64,000 nt of DNA, taken from NCBI GenBank assembly GCA_030068145.1, contig JAPJBO010000771.1:1-64000 (forward strand), given 5' to 3'. A program made the position numbers and the translations under genes. A model generated the notes under the pieces. That model was not told the DNA's origin. It did no database searches and saw nothing but the letters and a program-made list of their open reading frames with translations. This stretch comes from Diplonema papillatum. Taxonomy: Eukaryota > Euglenozoa > Diplonemea > Diplonemida > Diplonemidae. Each line of letters opens with the position of its first letter. Within the stretch, counting starts at the first letter, position 1. Positions 28,074-39,299 of the stretch are shown in pieces.

Positions 28074-29366
28074 CTACAGCATGCAGTTGGCGTAGAACCC
28101 GGTGGTGGCCGGCCAGTCAGAGAAAAGACCAACAATACGGACCTCCTGTGCGAGGAAGTGGAGGAAGTGCATGAGCTTGCTGTCGGTGTCCAGCAGAGAG
28201 CTCACAGATTGGTAATACCATGCAGACCGCTCCCAGGACCAGCCGATGATCTTCAGACCGGCCGCTTTGGCCTGAACAGCGTAAGGCGTCTGCACAAGGG
28301 CCTGACCATTGACAGTCGCCAGCGCGTTCACAGCGGGTGCGATGTACTTGATGCCGCTTGCTACCAAATCACGCATGTACTGCTCCAGGTCTGCGGGTAA
28401 ACCATCTGACACTGGATCGGTCAAAAAAACGGCAGAGTCCGCGAAGTCGTTGGCGTTTCCAGGGGTTGTGATATATTTGATGTCGTCGAGAAGGAAGCTC
28501 TGCATGAACACGTCACTGCCCGGGACACTTGCAGTGCGGTACTCGTTGATGGCTTTCAGGATGAAGTCTTCGCGCGAAAAGTCGGCAGGCATGTTCCCAG
28601 ACTTGAGCTCGGGTGTCATCTTTACGTCAAGTGCCTTGAACAGAGCAATGCTTTCAGCATGGGTCATTAATGTACCCCGTGACTCGTACATTTCTGTTCT
28701 CCTGGAGTTATAACCGTGAAGGTACTCTTCTACGGTATTTGCTCTCGGGTTGTATTGGTCCATCTTCCCTTTCAACGATCTGAACTCAACCAGGGTCAAG
28801 TTCGAGGCGCAGCACCTTGCAGTAGCATCAAACGTTCCATTTGCTGGCATGAACGGTGTCGTGCACGTGTCGTTCAGGCTCGTTGCCAGAATATTGGTCG
28901 TCGTGTGTAAGTCGCACTCAGCGTGGCGGCATACGAGTTCATGGTCTTTGGTAAACGTCACATCGCACTCGATAATGCCGGCGCCCATCTTTGCTGCTGC
29001 AGTGTAACTTTCGACAGTGTGTTCCGGGAACTGCATGGGAGCCCCTCTGTGCCCGATGTTCCACATGTGCTTCTGGATCTCTTGCCCCTCGCAGGCCTCA
29101 AGAGCCGTACGCAGCGGACCGGCGTCCATTCCACGAATCAGCCACATCGGCCGTGGCCCCACTGAAAACGCAGAGCTGGCGTTTCCTTTTCCTTCAATAG
29201 TTCTGGTTATCACGGTTTCCCTGTAAATCGTTTCATTGGAGTCGCCCCCAATTACGTCTGCTCCCCACAGCATCGCAACAACAACCCAGACAGACAGGAA
29301 AACCACCAGGACGCTGAGCCCGACCTTTGCCACATCGACCTTGTCCTTCTCGACCGGGGCTCCCAT
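28074..29366 (-). CDS. Glycerophosphodiester phosphodiesterase (GDPD), membrane-anchored
   Basis: 430 aa from ATG 29366; the frame is open a few codons further but only to a TTG. A hydrophobic segment at about residues 14-36 (VGLSVLVVFLSVWVVVAMLW) is a signal anchor. The GDPD signature follows at about residue 104: NIGHRGAPMQFPEHTVESY (catalytic HRG and the E-x-T position), then GAGIIECDVTFTKD (metal-binding E-x-D) and HAECDLHTTTNI (second catalytic His). The TIM-barrel end includes VGLFSDWP. These enzymes split glycerophosphodiesters to glycerol-3-phosphate and an alcohol. The anchor and N-glycosylation-like sites suggest a lumenal or extracellular domain. No introns. Confidence 0.9.
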   Translation of the reverse strand: MGAPVEKDKVDVAKVGLSVLVVFLSVWVVVAMLWGADVIGGDSNETIYRETVITRTIEGKGNASSAFSVGPRPMWLIRGMDAGPLRTALEACEGQEIQKHMWNIGHRGAPMQFPEHTVESYTAAAKMGAGIIECDVTFTKDHELVCRHAECDLHTTTNILATSLNDTCTTPFMPANGTFDATARCCASNLTLVEFRSLKGKMDQYNPRANTVEEYLHGYNSRRTEMYESRGTLMTHAESIALFKALDVKMTPELKSGNMPADFSREDFILKAINEYRTASVPGSDVFMQSFLLDDIKYITTPGNANDFADSAVFLTDPVSDGLPADLEQYMRDLVASGIKYIAPAVNALATVNGQALVQTPYAVQAKAAGLKIIGWSWERSAWYYQSVSSLLDTDSKLMHFLHFLAQEVRIVGLFSDWPATTGFYANCML

Positions 29367-29399
29367 GTTGTTCCTTTTCCTGTTTCTTTGCAACCTGAC

Positions 29400-30494
29400 G
29401 ATGAGGTGACTTTACAGCTTGAGTAGCTGAGCCCAATACTACGCTAGAGCAGATGAAAATCCGCGAACGTGTGCGGTCCCCCCTTCCCCACACCTTACTT
29501 CACACTACACACTATCTATCCAACCCACAGTCCACGGTGGGTACTGGTGTGCTCGGAAAAAAAATCACACCCGGCGGAGAGAAGAAAAGTACAGACACCC
29601 GTAATGACCATGCTGGACGGGGGTTTCTGTGTAACGCTGGCGACAAGTACTTTTTGCGCCATCGCACACTCATGAAGCTGATCCTTGTTGTGAAAGCCCA
29701 TAGCACCAAAACCTTCGTTGCAGTGAAAAGAGGAGGACATACCTTGCCTCGGATTGCTTGAGCTTGAGCTTGAGGTACTTGAAACGACGAACAAAGAACT
29801 AAAGGACGCCAATTGGAAGTAGGGACGGCTAGAAAAGGCGGCAGACGTATGGCAGAAAGGTCGTCCACAGGGTGAACAGAGAGGATGGGTGAGAGAAGCG
29901 GGGAGCAGCTTTCAAACAATGCCGTCATATCTTTCTCAGTTGCCATGAAAGGCAGCAGACATAAGTTAAGATATTTTCTTGTCGGTGTAATGACAGGGAG
30001 ACTGTATCAGTCAGGCTTCTGGATCTGACAATGCCTGCAATGGCGCAACACGAGATGAGGACAGGTAAAAAAAAAGATAACCCAAGTAACACGTCGAGCA
30101 GAAGCTTGTTCGATGTTTACGATTCGCAGTTTAACTCGAACTAGTCACGACGACTTGGCGAACCAGCTGCGGTGCATATACTTTTCACAGTGCTGGTAAG
30201 CGAGACAACTGGATACCCCAGGACATGTGCATAGCCGTGAGAGGTATTTTGCTTGACGAAGGCGTGCGAATGAATCACAGAAGAAGAGTTGCTACAGCGA
30301 GTGTCAGCTAGCCCCCTTATTACTGTTCTTCTGTCCTAGCCACTTGACCGTGCCAAGCAGTGTTGCCTGGTGCAGAAAGTGCTCACTACGTGACATGCTC
30401 TGCTCAATGAGTTCAAGAGACAGAACTCAAGAAAACGTAAACTGAAATACAACAGACCTTTTTCTGACTCAACAGAGAGGTGTGTCTGTTATTG
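29400..30494. other. Intergenic between GDPD and RING genes
   Basis: No coding sequence is recognised; the frames present are short or lack an ATG. It holds the 5' flank of the GDPD gene and the 3' flank of the RING gene. Confidence 0.4.
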
Positions 30495-31226
30495 TCATGT
30501 CTTGTAATTGTATGAGACACAAGAAACCTCTTTTCGGCAGGTTGGACACTCGGTATTTCTCAGCCCTGTCATGCAAGTCCAGCACAAGGACAGGTGAGCA
30601 CACGGGAGGACCGTCGTGTCCGCAACATAGTTGAGGCAAACAGCACACGTGTTCGGGTCTGAGTTCGATTCAGTCGGACTATATCTGCTTGGAGGAAACT
30701 TGTACACATGCACTACGTTCCCCCCAACACAAATGATGGGCAGTTTGAGAGGCGTCCTTGCTCCTGGTTGTGCCTGTCCTAATAATTCCCAGCTCCCACT
30801 TGGGGTTTGAACGAAGAGAGACACATTTGCATTGGGGCTGTGCCAGTATCCGAGCACTGGGATGGCGCTTGCCCGCACCTTGGCGACCCCTAAAGGATTG
30901 CTGTCGCCTACTTTGGTGCCTTGTTTGTTGAAAAGCTCGAAGGCTATGTTCCCACGCCCACGACTCCTGAGGGTGAACACGTCCTTTCTTGTATCCAGAG
31001 GCTCCTCCGCAGCATCAACATCTGGGTGTCGCTGATGATTTACGCTGTTGCAGCCCTCCCAATCCTTGGCGACCAACCCGGCAACACCACATGCTGCTGC
31101 CACCACCGCTCCAGCTGCCACACCCAACCCGATGTTCTTCCAATCGAAATCCTTTCGAGCTGGCATCTTTGTAGCGGTTTCTTTGTGTTTGTAGAGGTAA
31201 AAACTGCTCTGGAATGTGTTTACCAT
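30495..31226 (-). CDS. RING-finger protein, probable membrane-bound E3 ubiquitin ligase
   Basis: 243 aa from ATG 31226; ATG 31166 (MPARKDFDWKN) is an equally good start. A Gly/Ala-rich hydrophobic segment at about residues 32-52 (IGLGVAAGAVVAAACGVAGL) is a likely membrane span. The C-terminus, from about residue 193, is a C3HC4 RING: TCAVCLNYVADTTVLPC, AHLSLCWTC, CPTCRKEV. RING placement at the extreme C-terminus resembles MGRN1/LOG2-type and organelle-surface E3 ligases. The middle part (about 60-180) may be a small beta domain of unknown type. E3 activity is inferred from the complete set of zinc ligands. Confidence 0.85.
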   Translation of the reverse strand: MVNTFQSSFYLYKHKETATKMPARKDFDWKNIGLGVAAGAVVAAACGVAGLVAKDWEGCNSVNHQRHPDVDAAEEPLDTRKDVFTLRSRGRGNIAFELFNKQGTKVGDSNPLGVAKVRASAIPVLGYWHSPNANVSLFVQTPSGSWELLGQAQPGARTPLKLPIICVGGNVVHVYKFPPSRYSPTESNSDPNTCAVCLNYVADTTVLPCAHLSLCWTCMTGLRNTECPTCRKEVSCVSYNYKT

Positions 31227-32374
31227 CGACCGTTGTCTTTCCTAAGCAGGGGTCTCTATCAGGTTGCCCTCTAACAAGATTTCGCAACAAGCCCCTGACA
31301 AAGATGAAAGTAGTGTGTCAGTGGGTTGGAGTATGATTTCTTTCTGCTGAAGTTCGGCCGTCTATCTTCTACCGCTGAGCCTTGCGCGTACGTTCCGTTC
31401 CTTTTCCTCCGCTCCAAAAAATCGGAGCGCCGGGTGTCTATTGGTACGAAGTAGAGCCCTGCATAGTCAGCGACTGTCAAGTCAGCAACAGCGTTGGAAC
31501 TTCGTCGTTCCGCGGCATGCAGGCTGCGGAACAAAGCAGCATTTGAGACTCGAGTTCTACAGCCTGACAAGAGAAACAACGACGCTCGTCTGTACATCAA
31601 GTTTTAGCCGGGTCAAATCGCGAAGCGTCTCGCTGACGAGCTTGTAGGTCCCGTGCAACGGCTTGACTGTCCCATTCTCCCCTGCAGCAAAATGTTCCAG
31701 ACTCGTCCGCGCACCTCGGACACGGCAGATATCAATGAGCTGACCTTGCAAAAGCGTCATGCAAGGTTGTTGTTGGACACACACAGCTTTTCGCGTCGTT
31801 TGTCGGTAGATTTATGCAAAGAACAAGCTCAGAATACTTGGCAAGTGGAATTTGCATCGAAGTCCATGTCCAGGGCAGCTGCTTGTCGACTTCAGATCGG
31901 GCAATCTGAGCTCAGTATTCCTATTCCACTACAAGAAGGCAAAGTGACACTAACCACGACGCGCTAAAAGAGCTCTGCAATGCAAAACGCTTCTGAAGAT
32001 AATACTCTGCCGGCCTGTGTACAAAAATACGCGGAACTAAAAGAGGGAGAAAGGAGAGGAGAAGCCGGAAGTGCACAAGACCCCGCGCGGGGTATATGAG
32101 AAATGCAAAGGGGGGTTGCAGAGAACGAGATGAGAGGGAATTGGTGTCAAGCATATGCTAGTCAACCACTGACAGGCGAGAGCATCCGCTTGATCATTCG
32201 TAAGCCACAGGCCAGATGTGGATAGCCAAAAACTGAAAAAGCCATGCCCAGTATAGATTTGCTGATTTCGGGTTCAGACACAACTGAGAATTCCCATACA
32301 ATCTCAGTTCAGATTCTGTCGAGCTGTTCGCTAGTAGCGTTTTCGAATTTCAAGATGCACTCTGTTGCCGAGTC
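31227..32374. other. Intergenic
   Basis: A minus-strand frame at 31271-31597 (108 codons from ATG) begins with an arginine/serine/leucine-rich stretch like a mitochondrial presequence, but it has no recognisable domain. No gene is claimed. Confidence 0.3.
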
Positions 32375-33312
32375 TATCACGCATTCCACAAAAAGTGTCA
32401 CAATCGGGGGGGTATTGATTTCTTGAAAGTATGCTCATACTGCAGGGAATAGTTGACTAGACTCTTGAGTTTGTGCTAACCACGAATTGGGAGTCGGGAG
32501 AACCTACAAAGCCAAAAGCAGGACCGACCACCGCGTTCGTGAGAAGAAGCGAAAAACCGTACACCGCGAGAGTAGGAGAAAGTAGAAAGGGAAACTAGAG
32601 TTTTCGTTGACCGCACTACCCTGAGCCCAAATCCTGGACGTGGTTTCAGGTGGCAAATTTGGCAAATGATCATGATCAGAAGGTCCTACTTGGGCGATTC
32701 AGTTTCCTCACACATTGCATGTAGCTAAGAATAAAAATCATTTTTTCGAGAAAGACCACCACAACCACACAGTCACAGCAGGGCTGACCATGCGCTATTC
32801 GTCCAAATATTCGAGGCACTTTTTCTCCTTCTTGCACCGGCCAACCAAATGGTCGCTGGTTTTATTTCTTGCTCGTCAGGCCTCCTACTGCCACAGTGGT
32901 GGTGTAGCGAAATTACAGAACAAAGTGGCTTCCTTGCAATTGAGCTCGCAAGATTTCCCAATCAGGGACCAGACCCATATTACAGCTTCATTGAAACGAA
33001 AGAAAAAGTGGCTGCCGCCACTGTCAATATGTTCATCTGCTTCGTCAGCTTCTGTTCTGCTCGTAGACTCTGCGGTAAAGTACAGTAGACTGACCGGAGC
33101 CTGAAGTCGATGGTATTTTCCTGACGATAGGGTGAGGTGGCTGCCGTGGCTTGAGCCATGAAAATTGTGCCCTGTTTGGTCCCCACTTACACACGTGGTT
33201 AATTCCATCCCAAAAGTTTCCCAAATAAGAACCTTCCCCAAAAACTGACCTCCAGATGCTTGCCTGCACCCTCGATGCAAGATCTGTGACACTTGTTCAT
33301 GGAATGTGTGAT
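32375..33312. mobile_element. Non-autonomous TIR element (family TATCAC-CATTCCAC), 938 bp
   Basis: The left end is tatcacgcattccaca with aaaagtgtcaca. The right end, read on the minus strand, is tatcacacattccatg with aacaagtgtcacagat. The same ends bound 49163-52296. No transposase is recognised. Target duplication is unclear. Confidence 0.6.
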
Positions 33313-33942
33313 AAACAGTCGAGAGTTTCTTACAGTGCACCCCTAGCAGGATGAAGGCGGATACCATGAATGATTACATTTCCTTCTCACAGGACAGCCA
33401 AACTAAAATAGTTATGTGCCTCAAAAAAGAAAACGAAGAGAAGCGTCCATCGAATACTAGCAACTTCAAACAGGTAGAAACCTGGAAAAAGTCAACCGAT
33501 ACGATGCTTGAGCTAACATGCGCATGCATGAGACTACTGAGCCCCATGAACAATTGTTTCATGCCACGGGGTGGGCTTGGGATGCTGCAAAAAGCAACAT
33601 TCTTGAGGTACAAGAACGATATGTCTAACTGTAAAGCTAGGCAAACTCTGTGCACCTATAGCGCTCAAAGAATGATGAAAGGTTGCGAGATATATCTGAG
33701 CATGTCTGAAAGAGGGTTGCCATCAGTGTTGGCAACACAGAGAGCTGCTTTGCCAGTGGGCCCTTGTGTGTGTAAATATACGAAACTGAGAAGCTTCCCT
33801 AGATGTGTTCTAGCCTTCTTTTTCTCACGTACGTATGGGTGTGGACAGCTATCGAAACTACCGGCAAACTGCGGTTCACACGGTTGCAACAAAAGTCCTA
33901 TGCAAAACGGGTGCAAAAGAAGTAGGATGCTCTCTGTCTGAC

Positions 33943-34110
33943 GGAGCTATTCCGGTTTTTTTCCTTGATTCATCCGTGGATGAGGGGCATAACGGAACTT
34001 CTGAGCTATCCATTTTTTTCCCTTGATTCGTCTGTGGATGATGGGTATCACAGAACTTCGGAGCTATTCGGTTTTTTTCCTTGATTCATCCGTGGATGAG
34101 GGGCAAAGAC
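33943..34110 (+). repeat. About 60-bp tandem repeat, nearly 3 copies
   Basis: Units start at gagctattccgg (33943), gagctatccat (about 34003) and gagctattcgg (about 34063), each with ttgattcatccgtggatgag or a variant. Confidence 0.8.
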
Positions 34111-34354
34111 GGTTCAAAAAGACGCAATGTTTTTTCGTTCCTCTTGTACCTAGTTGATGAGAGGGGCAGACATCGGACGATGTCTGGCAAAGTTAAGTCT
34201 GATCTCTGAAACTGCGCCGACAAATTCGGCGCCAGCCACATTGCCCCCTCCCCGCTTCAGGACAAGCAATATGGTAAATTCCGAAATTGATTCGTTCCGG
34301 CATGATTTCCAACTTCCCCCCAGTTTGGCAGGTTAACCAAAGGCCGGATCCAAA

Positions 34355-36915
34355 TTGTGGGTCCAAGTGTTGGGTCCAAGTGTTGGGTCCAAGTGTTTGG
34401 TCCAAGTGTTGGGTCCAAGTTTTGGGTCCAAGTGTTGGGTCCAAGTGTTGGGTCCAAGTGTTGGGTCCAAGTGTTGGGTCCAAGTGTTGGGTCCAAGTGT
34501 TGGTTCCAAGTGTTGGGTCCAAGTGTTGGGTCCAAGTGTTGGGTCCAAGTGTTTGGTCCAAGTGTTTGGTCCAAGTGTTGGTCAAGTGTTGGGTCCAAGT
34601 GTTTGGTCCAAGTGGGGTCCAAGTGTTGGGGTCCAAGTTTTGGGTCCAAGTGTTGGGTACAAGTGTTGGGTCCAAGTGTTGGGTCCAAGTTTTGGGTCCA
34701 AGTGTTGGGTCCAAGTGTTGGGTCCAAGTGTTGGGTCCAAGTGTTGGGTCCAAGTGTTGGGTCCAAGTGTTGGGTCCAAGTGTTGGGTCCAAGTGTTGGG
34801 TCCAAGTGTTGGGTCCAAGTGTTGGGTCCAAGTGTTTGGTCCAAGTGTTGGTCAAGTGTTGGGTCCAAGTGTTTGGTCCAAGTGGGGTCCAAGTGTTGGG
34901 GTCCAAGTTTTGGGTCCAAGTGTTGGGTACAAGTGTTGGGTCCAAGTGTTTGGTCCAAGAGTTGGGTCCAAGTGTTGGGTCCAAGTGTTGGGTCCAAGTG
35001 TTGGGTCCAAGTGTTGGGTCCAAGTGTTGGGTCCAAGTGTTGGTTCCAAGTGTTGGGTCCAAGTGTTGGGTCCAAGTGTTGGGTCCAAGTGTTTGGTCCA
35101 AGTGTTTGGTCCAAGTGTTGGTCAAGTGTTGGGTCCAAGTGTTTGGTCCAAGTGGGGTCCAAGTGTTGGGGTCCAAGTTTTGGGTCCAAGTGTTGGGTAC
35201 AAGTGTTGGGTCCAAGTGTTTGGTCCAAGAGTTGGGTCCAAGTGTTGGGTCCAAGTGTTGGGTCCAAGTGTTGGGTCCAAGTGTTGGGTCCAAGTGTTGG
35301 GTCCAAGTGTTGGGTCCAAGTGTTGGGTCCAAGTGTTTGGTCCAAGTGTTGGGTCCAAGTGTTGGGTCCAAGTGTTGGGTCCAAGTGTTGGGTCCAAGTG
35401 TTGGGTCCAAGTGTTGGGTCCAAGTGTTGGGTCCAAGTGTTGGGTCCAAGTGTTGGGTCCAAGTGTTGGGTCCAAGTGTTGGGTCCAAGTGTTGGGTCCA
35501 AGTGTTGGGTCCAAGTGTTGGGTCCAAGTGTTGGGTCCAAGTGTTGGGTCCAAGTGTTGGGTCCAAGTGTTGGGTCCAAGTGTTGGGTCCAAGTGTTGGG
35601 TCCAAGTGTTGGGTCCAAGTGTTGGGTCCAAGTGTTGGGTCCAAGTGTTGGGTCCAAGTGTTGGGTCCAAGTGTTGGGTCCAAGTGTTGGGTCCAAGTGT
35701 TGGGTCCAAGTGTTGGGTCCAAGTGTTGGGTCCAAGTGTTGGGTCCAAGTGTTGGGTCCAAGTGTTGGGTCCAAGTGTTGGGTCCAAGTGTTGGGTCCAA
35801 GTGTTGGGTCCAAGTGTTGGGTCCAAGTGTTGGGTCCAAGTGTTGGGTCCAAGTGTTGGGTCCAAGTGTTGGGTCCAAGTGTTGGGTCCAAGTGTTGGGT
35901 CCAAGTGTTGGGTCCAAGTGTTGGGTCCAAGTGTTGGGTCCAAGTGTTGGGTCCAAGTGTTGGGTCCAAGTGTTTCCAAGTGTTGGGTCCAAGTGTTGGG
36001 TCCAAGTGTTGGGTCCAAGTGTTGGGTCCAAGTGTTGGGTCCAAGTGTTGGGTCCAAGTTTTGGGTCCAAGTGTTGGGTCCAAGTGTTGGGTCCAAGTGT
36101 TGGGTCCAAGTGTTGGGTCCAAGTGTTGGGTCCAAGTGTTTGGTCCAAGTGTTTGGTCCAAGTGTTTGGTCCAAGTTTTGGGTCCAAGTGTTGGGTCCAA
36201 GTGTTGGGTCCAAGTGTTGGGTCCAAGTGTTGGGTCCAAGTGTTGGGTCCAAGTGTTGGGTCCAAGTGTTGGGTCCAAGTGTTGGGTCCAAGTGTTGGGT
36301 CCAAGTGTTGGGTCCAAGTGTTGGGTCCAAGTGTTGGGTCCAAGTGTTGGGTCCAAGTGTTGGGTCCAAGTGTTGGGTCCAAGTGTTTGGTCCAAGTGTT
36401 TGGTCCAAGTGTTGGTCAAGTGTTGGGTCCAAGTGTTGGGTCCAAGTGTTGGGTCCAAGTGTTGGGGTCCAAGTGTTGGGTCCAAGTGTTTGGTCCAAGT
36501 GTTGGGTCCAAGTGTTGGGTCCAAGTGTTGGGTCCAAGTGTTGGGTCCAAGTGTTGGGTCCAAGTGTTGGGTCCAAGTGTTGGGTCCAAGTGTTGGGTCC
36601 AAGTGTTGGGTCCAAGTGTTGGGTCCAAGTGTTTGGTCCAAGTGTTTGGTCCAAGTGTTGGTCCAAGTGTTGGGTCCAAGTGTTGGGTCCAAGTGTTGGG
36701 TCCAAGTGTTGGGTCCAAGTGTTTGGTCCAAGTGTTTGGTCCAAGTGTTGGGTCCAAGTGTTGGGTCCAAGTGTTGGGTCCAAGTGTTGGGTCCAAGTGT
36801 TGGGGTCCAAGTGTTGGGTCCAAGTGTTTGGTCCAAGTTTTGGGTCCAAGTGTTGGGTCCAAGTGTTGGGTCCAAGTGTTTGGTCCAAGTGTTGGGTCCA
36901 AGTGTTTGGTCCAAG
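34355..36915 (+). repeat. 13-bp minisatellite GTGTTGGGTCCAA, about 197 units
   Basis: About 2.56 kb of the 13-bp unit with variants (tttggtccaagtg, ttttgggtccaag, tgttggtcaag). Because 13 is not a multiple of 3 and the unit has no stop codon in any frame on either strand, very long frames arise on both strands (up to about 890 codons). They have a 39-nt (13-aa) period and are not genes. A higher-order block of about 270 bp recurs at the left (see findings). Confidence 0.97.
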
Positions 36916-36961
36916 TTCTGGTCCCTGCCAAAGAGTGTTGCTGCGCAAGTGCTTTGTCTTT

Positions 36962-37275
36962 CTCTAGTCTGTCCTAACTTAGCCCATCGATTTTAGATCA
37001 TCAGAACTTTGAACACGCAGATCTAGAAAGGTTGCTTCCTTCTGGGTCGTTTCCAGTGCGGTAGCTAACGATGCCATGAGACAAGGTTTTTTGGGCGCGT
37101 GCAAGAGGTGCTGAAAGCATCGTCGAGGACGCCGAACAAAGCCTATGTAGGGCTCGTATCAGATCGAAACCTTGGCTGGCACGGATGAATCAAACTGACT
37201 AGCACGGCAGGATTCCCCGCGTTCGCAGAGAGCAGCATCATCTCCTCAAAATCGGACTCGCGCAAGAAAAAACAG
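36962..37275 (+). repeat. Dispersed repeat family A, copy 2
   Basis: Diverged copy of 21601-21965. It follows directly after the 13-bp minisatellite. Confidence 0.75.
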
Positions 37276-37990
37276 TAGTCCATTTTCCCATCCCTATCCC
37301 GCTTTCCCGTGCCCCCATTTTAGTGTTTATTGGTTCAAAGTTCGAAGGGCAACAGTCACTGTGGAACCGATGAAATTGCAATGCTTCCTTTGCAGTAGCC
37401 GTTGACAAAATCTGGCAGATCTGCCAAAGAAAATGGCAAAACAAATGGCAAAAATATGAAGAATCGACAAAGATCAAAACCTGGCAAAAGATTTTGCCAA
37501 GTGCATTTCCTGGCAAAAATCCAATGAAATTGTTTGATGCAAGCGGCACATAATAAGAGCACAACATTTCTTTCGGGTGGATATGAGGGAAATTTACCAT
37601 CCAAATCTGAGGTTGTGATACCTCCAGAATGAGATTGCATCATACTGCGTAAAGTACCACGATCAACGGAATTCGCTGTCTGAGTACAGAGTCAAATCTC
37701 GTCTGCATAGGCGATGCGGTTTACCGAAGCCATTGAGCACCACGGCCAGGGGATGGCAGTACGGCAAACCCACTATGCAGCCTGAGTACAAGGCTGAGGT
37801 GCTCCCGTCGTGTTTCCGCCGAAGGGGCAGCAGTCATAAGGAACTTAGCTAAATGACAGGTTGGGTGACGCCGCCTCCCCAAGCCAGTTAGGGGGAAGGA
37901 CGTGATGCGGCTGCTTCGGCAGTGACCCTGGTGGAGGAAAACCACGCGCACACGCCGGGGAGGGGAACGTGTTTCCCCATTACTTGAAAG
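37276..37990. other. Intergenic
   Basis: No gene recognised. A 22-bp block (actatgcagcctgagtacaa, near 37771) recurs in direct orientation near 39495, outside the two ends of the 37991-39299 element. Confidence 0.4.
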
Positions 37991-39299
37991 CCCCCCGGCT
38001 ATGTAGGATGGAAACGTTGGAAACGTTTCCGTTTCCGTTTCCGTTTCCGTTTCCTTCTTTTTGGCGGCGGATGGAAACGCCGTTTTTTTTCAAAAGAAAC
38101 GGCTGGTATGCCACTAGTATACTGGCTGAAGGTCCGACCGGAAATGTGTGTCCCCGCAATCCAGTGGAAAACCATGGACAAGGTGGCTCCGAAAAAGAGG
38201 GAGGAAAGAAGCATAAGAGTTGCGACCGCGTGGAGCAGACGCAACCACACGCATCCGGTTGTGATGACTTTGAGGTCTGCAGCTCTTTATACCAATGGCT
38301 GTTGTGGCGACGATGCTCTGTTATGCGAGGCCGTTGGCCAACGCGCTGCAGACGATCGGGAAAGCACATCCGCTTCCAATAATAGGCTATACAGATACGG
38401 TCGTTCAGGACAGCGGGAGCACCGCCGCGCCACAGGCTACAAGACCGGGGTTTTTAGGCGGCGTAAGACAAAGAGGGCGTGCGATCAGCATCAGGAGGTG
38501 AGAAGGGCACACGTATGCCGGGGCAATGTTGAACCCGCCAGAAAAGCGATGGCCACGCAGTAACGTGTGCGTTAAACATCGCTTGCCACAGTGCACCTTG
38601 CATACGACGACGGGTGGCAACCGTCACCGGAAGGGGCACCATCGGGCGGTGTTGTCGGAGCATAGACAGCGACGGCAGGAAGAACCCCACCGACAATGCA
38701 GAAGAGGACGGCAGATTCAAAAAGCCCCACTCGGCACGGCCGCCGATACAAGTAAACATGAGAACGTGGGTTGGAAGCAGCAGAGGACGAAGTGGTAGGC
38801 ACAGAAGAGTGGAACCTGGTGTCAGAAAACCTCAGCATCCGCATGTGACGACATTCTGCATCATTAGCTTGTGGTTACCTATTTGCTCGTGTCAGACTGC
38901 CGGTGAAAGAAAACGGTGAGCATCAGCGACTGCTCTGCACAAACGAGACCGCGACGACACACAAGAAGGGGCCGAGCCAAGTCGAAGAACAGCCCAGGAA
39001 GGGCCCTGAAGAGTCAGAGAGCCCGCCAGAAGACCGAGGAAGAGAAGTTCCCGCTGGTAGATCAAAAGAAGAAGGTGATCCCGCCCTCTGAAAGGAAAGC
39101 CAAAATTTGGCTGGAAACAGACACCCGACGGACACACAGAAGGACCCGCGAAGTGGTATCCTATAGGACCCCTCAGCATGAGGAGCCTTCCGGCGTTTCT
39201 TGTAAAAGAAACGGAAACGTTTCCGTTTCCGTTTCCGTTTCCATATTTCGAAAAAACTAAAAGAAACGGCGTTTCCATCCAACTTAGCCGGCCCCCCCC
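37991..39299. mobile_element. TIR element with GTTTCC repeats at both ends, about 1.3 kb
   Basis: The left end is ccccccggctatgtaggatg then gaaacg. The right end on the minus strand is ggccggctaagttggatg then gaaacg. Inside each end lies an inverted (gtttcc)n array (38020-38055 and 39205-39242). Internal frames (for example 38108-38563 plus, 38916-39260 plus) match no known family. Possibly a non-autonomous DNA transposon; no transposase motif found. Confidence 0.6.

Noticed and set aside
31330-31400. tRNA D-arm-like ggctcagcggtagaag on the minus strand
   Set aside because: No B box or acceptor stem follows within tRNA length.
34193-36996. Very long overlapping frames (600-896 codons) on both strands
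   Set aside because: Produced by a 13-bp unit without stop codons; perfectly periodic peptides on both strands.
38108-39260. Arg-rich frames inside the GTTTCC element
   Set aside because: No family resemblance, overlapping in several frames; likely chance.
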